In this document: one piece after another, positions 57,965-64,000 of the stretch
How the letters are laid out: every line of letters starts with the position of its first letter
Position numbering within the stretch: position 1 is the first letter of the stretch
Assembly: GCA_020466095.1 (NCBI GenBank)
Contig: CM035806.1
Coordinates: 160,830,379-160,894,378, forward strand
Reading direction: 5' to 3'
Origin: Chlorops oryzae
Taxonomy: Eukaryota; Arthropoda; Insecta; Diptera; Chloropidae
Length of the DNA: 64,000 nt
The notes under the pieces: model-generated
Told to the model about the DNA's origin: nothing
The model's input: the letters and a program-made list of their open reading frames with translations, nothing else
Database searches by the model: none
Position numbers and translations under genes: made by a program

Positions 57965-58440
57965 AATGGGAAAGAGACAGAGAGAGAGAGAAGAGAGAAA
58001 GAGAGAGAGAGAGAAAGAGAGATAGAGAAGAAGAAAAAAGAGAGAAATAAAGAGAGAGTGAAGGAGAGGAGAAGAATAGAGAAGAAGAGAGAAAAAAGAG
58101 AAGAGACGAGGAAGAGATCGAAAGGAGAACATTGTCAAAAAGTTAAGAGGGCATCGGAGATTATGGGAAAAGAATGCAAGCAGAGAGAGAGAAAGAGAGA
58201 GAGAAAAAGAGGGGAAGAGGAAAAGAAAGAAAGGAGAAAAAAGAGAAGAGAGCGAAGACAAAGAAAGATAGAGAGAAATTAAGAAAGAGAGAAAGGAGAA
58301 AAAAGAAAGATAGGAAGAGAAAGAGAATGCAAGAAGAGAAAAAGAAGAGAAGGAGGAAAGGAAAAAGAGAAGAAGAGAAAAAGAGAGAACGAAGAAAGAG
58401 AGAAGAGAGAAAAAGAGCAGGAAGACAGAAGGAAAAGGAC
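57965..58440. repeat. purine-rich (GA)n array, degenerate
   Basis: GAGA, GAAGAA and GGAAAA mixtures over about 475 bp. Confidence 0.9.
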
Positions 58441-58610
58441 GAGAAATAACAAAGAGGGCAAAGAGGAACCATTAGAGAAATACGACAAATTGTGGACGAC
58501 GAGGAAAGCCTTAGCCATATTTGAGATAAAAATGAGCATTGCTATGAAGAGGAAATCCGCGAATTTCTTGAAATTCTGATGTGATGGAATTTTTTTCTGA
58601 TATTTTCAAT

Positions 58611-58860
58611 TGAAGCGGAGCCGCGAAAAACATTTTCAGTGACAAATTTTTTTAACCAAATTTTTGGACTTTCGCTTTCAATAATTCTCTAGTCCTTTGA
58701 GCTATCCCAAAAATATTGTTATTAGGTTAAATCTTGGACATTTCTCAATACTTCGGAACCTCAAAGTAGCGAAGTGGCCTTGTGAGTACTGAATGGCATG
58801 AGAAATTTTGCAAAAATGTGAAATTTATTACTTACAACGTTATTCGCGGCTCCGCTTCAA
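58611..58860. mobile_element. candidate MITE with perfect 18-bp ends
   Basis: TTGAAGCGGAGCCGCGAA at 58611-58628 is repeated exactly inverted at 58843-58860, about 250 bp in all. The flanks read CA and TT next to AATT overlaps, so an AATT duplication is possible but not certain. Confidence 0.7.
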
Positions 58861-60734
58861 TTTTTTTACCAAGTTGAGATCTATAAGAAAATGCTTCAAA
58901 ATCCCTTGACTTTTTTTTAACATCCAGACCTGATATGAATGATAAAAAAAAAGTAATAATAAAAAATAAAAAAATAAAATAAATTATTCCATCAAAAGCT
59001 TTCCTCGGACTTTCGAATGAAAATGACATTATTGAAGAGCAAAATAAACAAGAAAAGGAAGAAGCAGAAAAAACAGCAAAAATAAGACAATAATAAGCGA
59101 AAATTATTTATTTAAAATTATTTTTTATTTTCAAAATGAAAGTTATTAATAAATTTAGATGTTTGGGATTTTCAAGTAATACTTCTTCTTTTTTCTCTTC
59201 GTTATTTTTCGATGCTTTTTATTTAAGTAATTATTTTTTTTATTTGAATTTTTTCTTTTCTTTTTTTTTTTTTTTGTATTTGCGCAGTTAGCCAATTCAA
59301 GCTTGCTTCTCTGTAAGCTTTAGTTTAAGCGATTTATTGTTCAATCGCACGTAGGTACGAGTGAATATTCACAACAACAACAACAACAATAACAACAACA
59401 ACAACAAAGATTGTAAGACGAATGCGCTGCGCACTTGACCTTGAAAATCTTCTAATAATTTTGTTTATTGTTGTTGTTTAGGTTGTTATTGTTGCTTTTG
59501 TTGTTGTTGTCAAACTATCGACTTTGTTAGTTAGTATAATGATTGGCATTTTGCCAGCATTTGTTTTTTAACCCACCAAACGGACGGCAGCAGCTGACTG
59601 GCAGTCATACTTGTCGTTACTGTAGCGCACATGACGGACCAACGGACGGACCGGGCGAAGGAGCGGGCGGCTTGGGCGGCTACGATGCTAATATGCATGA
59701 ACGAATGTACGAATATACGTATGTGTGTGTGTATGTATGTATGTGTGTAGGTATATGTGTGTGCATATATTTTGTATGTATGCATGCCGTCATAACTGGC
59801 AAGGGAATTTAAATAATTAATTTCAGTTTTATTTAAATAAAAAATAATAATTCTTTTTTTTTTTTTTCTTCTAATGATTTTATTCTAATAGAAATTCTTT
59901 TTGAAAGATTTTTTTCTGTTTCCTACTCGCATCGCTGTCGATGCCTAAGTCGTGGCAGTCGTTGTCACCGTCGTTGTCGTTATTGAGGTAATGCGGTTTG
60001 GCCACTTTAACGCTCGACTGATTCGTTTAACTGACAAATCTGGCGACCCACATCTCATCTCATATGTTGTCTTGTCTTGGGCTCTGGCTTGGATCGGCTT
60101 GGGGGATTGAACTGGGTTGGATTGGATTTTCTTGGCTCGGATCGGATCGGATCGACGAAACATCTGCGCTGAGCTTTGTCATTGCGCTCGCTTTTGGCAT
60201 CATTGTTGACGGTTGAGCCGACTGTACTTACATATGTATGTATGTGTGTACATATTTGCGTATTTGAAAGTAAATGAGCGTCTATATTTTTTTTTGTTTT
60301 TTGTTTTCTTAATTAACATCTTGGCAGCAGTTTACCGTACTTAAATTATGCTTAATTATTCCATGCGAATAATAAGCATATTTGTTTAAAGAGAATTGAA
60401 CAAATGAAATTTTATGTATGACGATTGCAAGCTGTTTCATAGAATCTCATTTGCCGCATGTAGTGTACCGAGTTTGTATGTATGTATGTACAAATCATCA
60501 TTAACCTTACGGGTATTTATAAGTCAAGGTCGACCACTGGTGCGGCAAGTACAACGATAATAAGTGTAAGGCCCGATAGTCGGAAAGACGGCAAAGAAAA
60601 GAAAACCAGAAAACAAGAGAACAAGAACATTTTTTTTTTTGAACGATCATGGACGACTCGTGTGTACGTTACGAATTTGTTTTTGTGGTGGCAGGGGGTG
60701 AAAATGATTAATATTTATGACGTTCAGAAGTTGT
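58861..60734. other. noncoding DNA within the proposed intron
   Basis: Includes CAA runs at 59370-59407 facing GTT runs at 59465-59510, and TATG microsatellites. No gene is supported. Confidence 0.4.
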
Positions 60735-60739
60735 TAAGC

Positions 60740-61120
60740 CCAAAGAGAAAGAGAGAGAGAGAGAGGGGAGAGAGGGGGAGAGAGAGGGAGAGAGAGAGAG
60801 GGAGAGAGAAGAGGGAGAGAGAGAGGGAGAAGAGAGAGGGAGAGAGAGAGGGAGAGAGAGGAAGAGGGAAGAGAGGGGAGAGAGAAAGGGAGAGAGAGAA
60901 GAGAAGAGAGAGAGAGGAGAGAGGAGAAGAGAAAGGGAGAGAGAGAAAGGAAGAGAGAGAAAGGGAGAGAGAAAAAGAGAGGAAGAGAGAGAAGAAGAAG
61001 AGAGGGAGAGAAAGAGAAAGAGAGGGAGAGAAAGAGAAAGAGAGGGAGAGAGAGAGGGAGAGAGAGAAAGGGAGAGAGAAAAAGAGAGGAAGAGAGAGAG
61101 AGGGAGAGAGGAGAGGAGAG

Positions 61121-61152
<32 letters not shown>

Positions 61153-61182
61153 AGAAGAGGAAGAGAGAGAGAGAGAGAGAAG

Positions 61183-61223
<41 letters not shown>

Positions 61224-61245
61224 AGAGAGAGAGAAAGAGGGACTT
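60740..61245. repeat. (GA)n array with GGGAGA units, about 500 bp
   Basis: GAGAGGGAGA and GAAAGGGAGA units with local higher-order structure. Confidence 0.95.
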
Positions 61246-61638
61246 AGAAAGGATAACCCAATTAGCAAAATAGCTTTAAAATTGGTAAATTCCTACCCAG
61301 TTTTTGGTAAAAATATTTTGTTGACCTCAGCTAAATTGGGCTAAAGTTACGTCCGCGTACGTTGATTTGTAGAAAAGTTGTAATATAATAGATGTCGATT
61401 GGCGGTAATAAGACATTTCGACTTTAAAATTTTCGCATTCAGATGGCAATTTGTCCAAAAATAGGTTTAAAAGCAGTCGAGAGGACATCGAAATTACGAA
61501 AATTCTACTTTTATTGGACATATGAATCAAACGAATTCAAGCAGACAAAAAGAGAGGGAGATATAATTAGATAATATCTTACTGATCCATTCGTATTACC
61601 TACTTCAATTCAACAATGAACGAAAGATTTTCTATTAA

Positions 61639-61915
61639 CCCTCTGCAGCTGACGTAGTATTATTTTAACAATGCAGCTGACGTGCGATCTACCAGAAATC
61701 TCATCTCTAAATCAATTCTCCTCTTGACATTCCTGACGTGTTTTTGGCCTTATTTCTTATAAGAGTAAAAAGTTTTCAGGCGAAAGGAAGGTAAACATTT
61801 GGAATTTTTTTTTGTTTTTTAAAGAGCACAAGGATCGTAATTCCGGATTTTATAAAAGCACGCAAAATTTTCCATTTTGCAGGGTCTGTCAGACCTCGAC
61901 GTCAGCTGCAGAGTG
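61639..61915. mobile_element. TTAA-flanked MITE (piggyBac-like), 277 bp
   Basis: Ends are CCCTCTGCAGCTGACGT and inverted CACTCTGCAGCTGACGT. TTAA flanks both sides (61635-61638 and 61916-61919). TGCAGCTGACGT recurs once more just inside the left end. TTAA with C-rich ends is the classic piggyBac pattern. Confidence 0.85.
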
Positions 61916-61919
61916 TTAA

Positions 61920-63810
61920 GTGTATTCTTGGTGGGCATTTCCACACGGACGCGCAACGCTTATTTGAATAGTTTTACGAACGTGACAAAACGTTACCTTT
62001 TGAGGAAATGCCCATATCTATGCTTAGCTTCGATTTATGGTGAAAGTTTTCCTTCATTTTTCAATAATAAGAAAATATAAATTTTTCTTAAAAAACAATA
62101 TTTTCCTATAGACAACACGGATGCAGAAGAAGAACGTGAAATTGGACCACAAAGTCGAATTTGACTATAAGGCTTTTAGGTTGAAGTAGGCAACAAAACC
62201 AAGGCCAAGGCCAAGCCTAAGGGAATCAATAGTCGAATTTAAGACGAGATTTATCTCAAGAACAAGAACTTTGAACAGATTCCCATTTTTGATTGGTGCT
62301 GAAAAGAACATCGAGTTCATTAGTGATCAAAGCACAAATGGTTCGATTGATGGTTAGTACGATGAATGGATGGCTAGACCGATGTATGGATGGATGGATG
62401 GGGGTACGTGTCTTTCGAGCGTATTATATATTCAAATCTTGCACCGATTGCCATAGATTAAGATCCAAAGAGCGCACACGTGTGGCTTTTTACATTTCCA
62501 GAGAATCGTGTCACCATAGCCATGTTGTATGGTGTCGATGTGCGAGGGCAAGGTATTCAATGGAAATGGGTATTAAGAAATTCCAGCTTAGGTAGGTAGG
62601 TACATGCGTTGATATGGTCTTACAGTGCATATAACGTTCAAGCAGTAATTATAATTTGAAATGAACAAGATAGATGAATAAGTTATTTATGAAGTTGAGC
62701 TCTTTATTTAAGCCACACAACTTTGCATGTCCGTTAAATGTGCAAATCCATATCCATATCCATTTCGATTGCAATTCATATTTGAATTCCATTCGATCCA
62801 TTTCGGTACGAATGGTAGTTGTTGGACGCACCTGGGAGCGTATGTTGACTATTTGCATATCTACGACTTTAAGACTGTTAATTCGCATATCAATTGGAAT
62901 CGGTAAGCAGTCATCATGTAATGAGTAATGAGAAAATTTCGATTTGCAATTTTATTGAATTTATCGAGACGTTCAGTGAAGTTAGAAAAAACTATGGTGA
63001 TAGAAGGATGCCGAACGAGTTAAATACATATGTATGTAAGTACATACATGTAGTGCCTACGTTATTGAAGAGCGAGACCCTAGAAAGGATCAATCAGAAA
63101 TAGAGGTATCTAATAAATACGCGAGCAGAAAATACAAACACAAATGGAGAGAGAGGCAGTTTGTTGGGTAACACTGAGAAGACACCATGGGTGGAGGGGG
63201 TTTAGGGGGGAGGTCTCTTTTATGCATATTTTTTTCTGCTTCAATCAATATATTTGAAAAATTTTTTATTTCTGCCTTGTTTGAAGTTCTTTTCGTGCCC
63301 ATTTCCAAAACACTGGCAAATGTCCATGGCGAAAAAATCATTTTAGGCCATAATTTTATGTAAAAGAAAAACAGTAGGAATGACAACAACAAGTAAAACA
63401 ACAACAAGACATCAACAATGGAACAGAAAAAATGTAAACAATGAGAAACAATAGCAATAAAAAGAATGGAACAAAAAAAAAAAAAAAAAAAAAAAAAACG
63501 CCAAAAAAAAAACGTTGAAAAAATGAATACAAAAGTAAAGGGGAAAAAGATGGGCAAACCGGAACACGACGGAATACAACAATCAAAAAATGGCAACAAA
63601 TATTCCCAAAAAAAAAAAAAAAACAACAAGAATTGCTGAGACTAAAAACATTGCGGAAACGGAACTTGAAGATATGACGGGGTGGCATTAAGCGAGAAAG
63701 AGAACAAAGCGATGTACACTCGCACATAGACAAAAATTGGTTGGTTGACACAAATAAAAGCACTACAAAAAATTTGAAGGATGGCAAAAGAGTGACAAGG
63801 AGGACAGTGC
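61920..63810. other. noncoding DNA within the proposed intron
   Basis: AT-rich with short ATGGATGG, TATCCA and polyA stretches. No gene, RNA or element could be supported. Confidence 0.4.
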
Positions 63811-63930
63811 GGCAGAGAGAAAGAGAGAGAGAGAGAGAGCGAGCGAGATAGACCGTGGGGGAGAGACCGTGAGAGAGGGAGCGAGAGGGTGAGAGGCCGG
63901 GAGAGGGGTCAAGAGAGACGGAGACGAAGG
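63811..63930. repeat. (GA)n array, degenerate
   Basis: GAGAGA with GAGCGAGC, GACCGTG and GAGAGGG variants. Confidence 0.9.
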
Positions 63931-64000
63931 AGAGGGTCGTCTGCCGAAGGCACATGGATATCTGTGGGATATACGCAAATACACACACTCATACATACAT

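Noticed and set aside
60482..61273. 263-codon E/R-rich plus-strand frame resembling a coiled coil
   Set aside because: GA repeat read as GAG/AGA codons; not evidence for a protein.
63090..63988. Overlapping minus-strand frames with hydrophobic stretches
   Set aside because: Due to T-rich and GA-rich low-complexity DNA, not membrane proteins.

Overview
The window is nuclear DNA of a higher (brachyceran) fly. The spliced proteins resemble Drosophila ones, most introns are 67-180 bp with GTRAGT-type donors, polyglutamine runs are encoded by CAG/CAA, and the flanks are AT-rich with TATG, CA and GA microsatellites. Two more points fit: an irritans-type mariner and a tRNA-derived SINE with a CCTA tail. 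A tephritid fruit fly is my best guess. That is an inference from style, not a database match.

Layout. (1) 0.2-1.6 kb: a MITE, then the complete two-exon NHP2 gene (+), the H/ACA snoRNP core protein. (2) 1.9-3.2 kb: a nearly intact mariner (-) with both terminal repeats and a TA duplication. (3) 3.2-8.9 kb: AT-rich noncoding DNA with a 436-bp foldback element. (4) 9.0-19.1 kb: a five-exon gene on the minus strand encoding the HELZ-type RNA helicase (TPR-like N-terminus, C2H2 and CCCH zinc fingers, SF1 helicase core, PAM2 motif, very long Q/P/G/A-rich tail of about 2,715 residues in all). Its third intron carries one MITE nested in another. Its last two exons need four single-base frame corrections. 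(5) 22.5-23.4 kb: a two-exon gene (+) for a 269-residue protein with a C-terminal SAM domain. (6) 24.2-31.2 kb: a dense cluster of DNA transposon remnants, including a 3.1-kb inverted-repeat element with a nested element carrying a MADF-like ORF, and two hAT-type MITEs with perfect 8-bp duplications. (7) 34.86-35.71 kb: a TATA plus initiator core promoter (+) and a probable untranslated first exon ending at a consensus donor. (8) 35.7-64 kb: no convincing coding sequence. I read it as the long first intron of that unit, or as intergenic DNA. It is filled with MITEs (TTAA-, TA- and TTA-flanked), a 5'-truncated SINE, a diverged tandem duplication, and about ten long (GA)n arrays.

The genes do not form a pathway. 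NHP2 acts in nucleolar RNA pseudouridylation, HELZ in cytoplasmic mRNA control through poly(A)-binding protein and CCR4-NOT, and the SAM protein is unassigned. The most notable content is the mobile-element biology: more than a dozen short elements whose exact ends and target duplications can be read directly.
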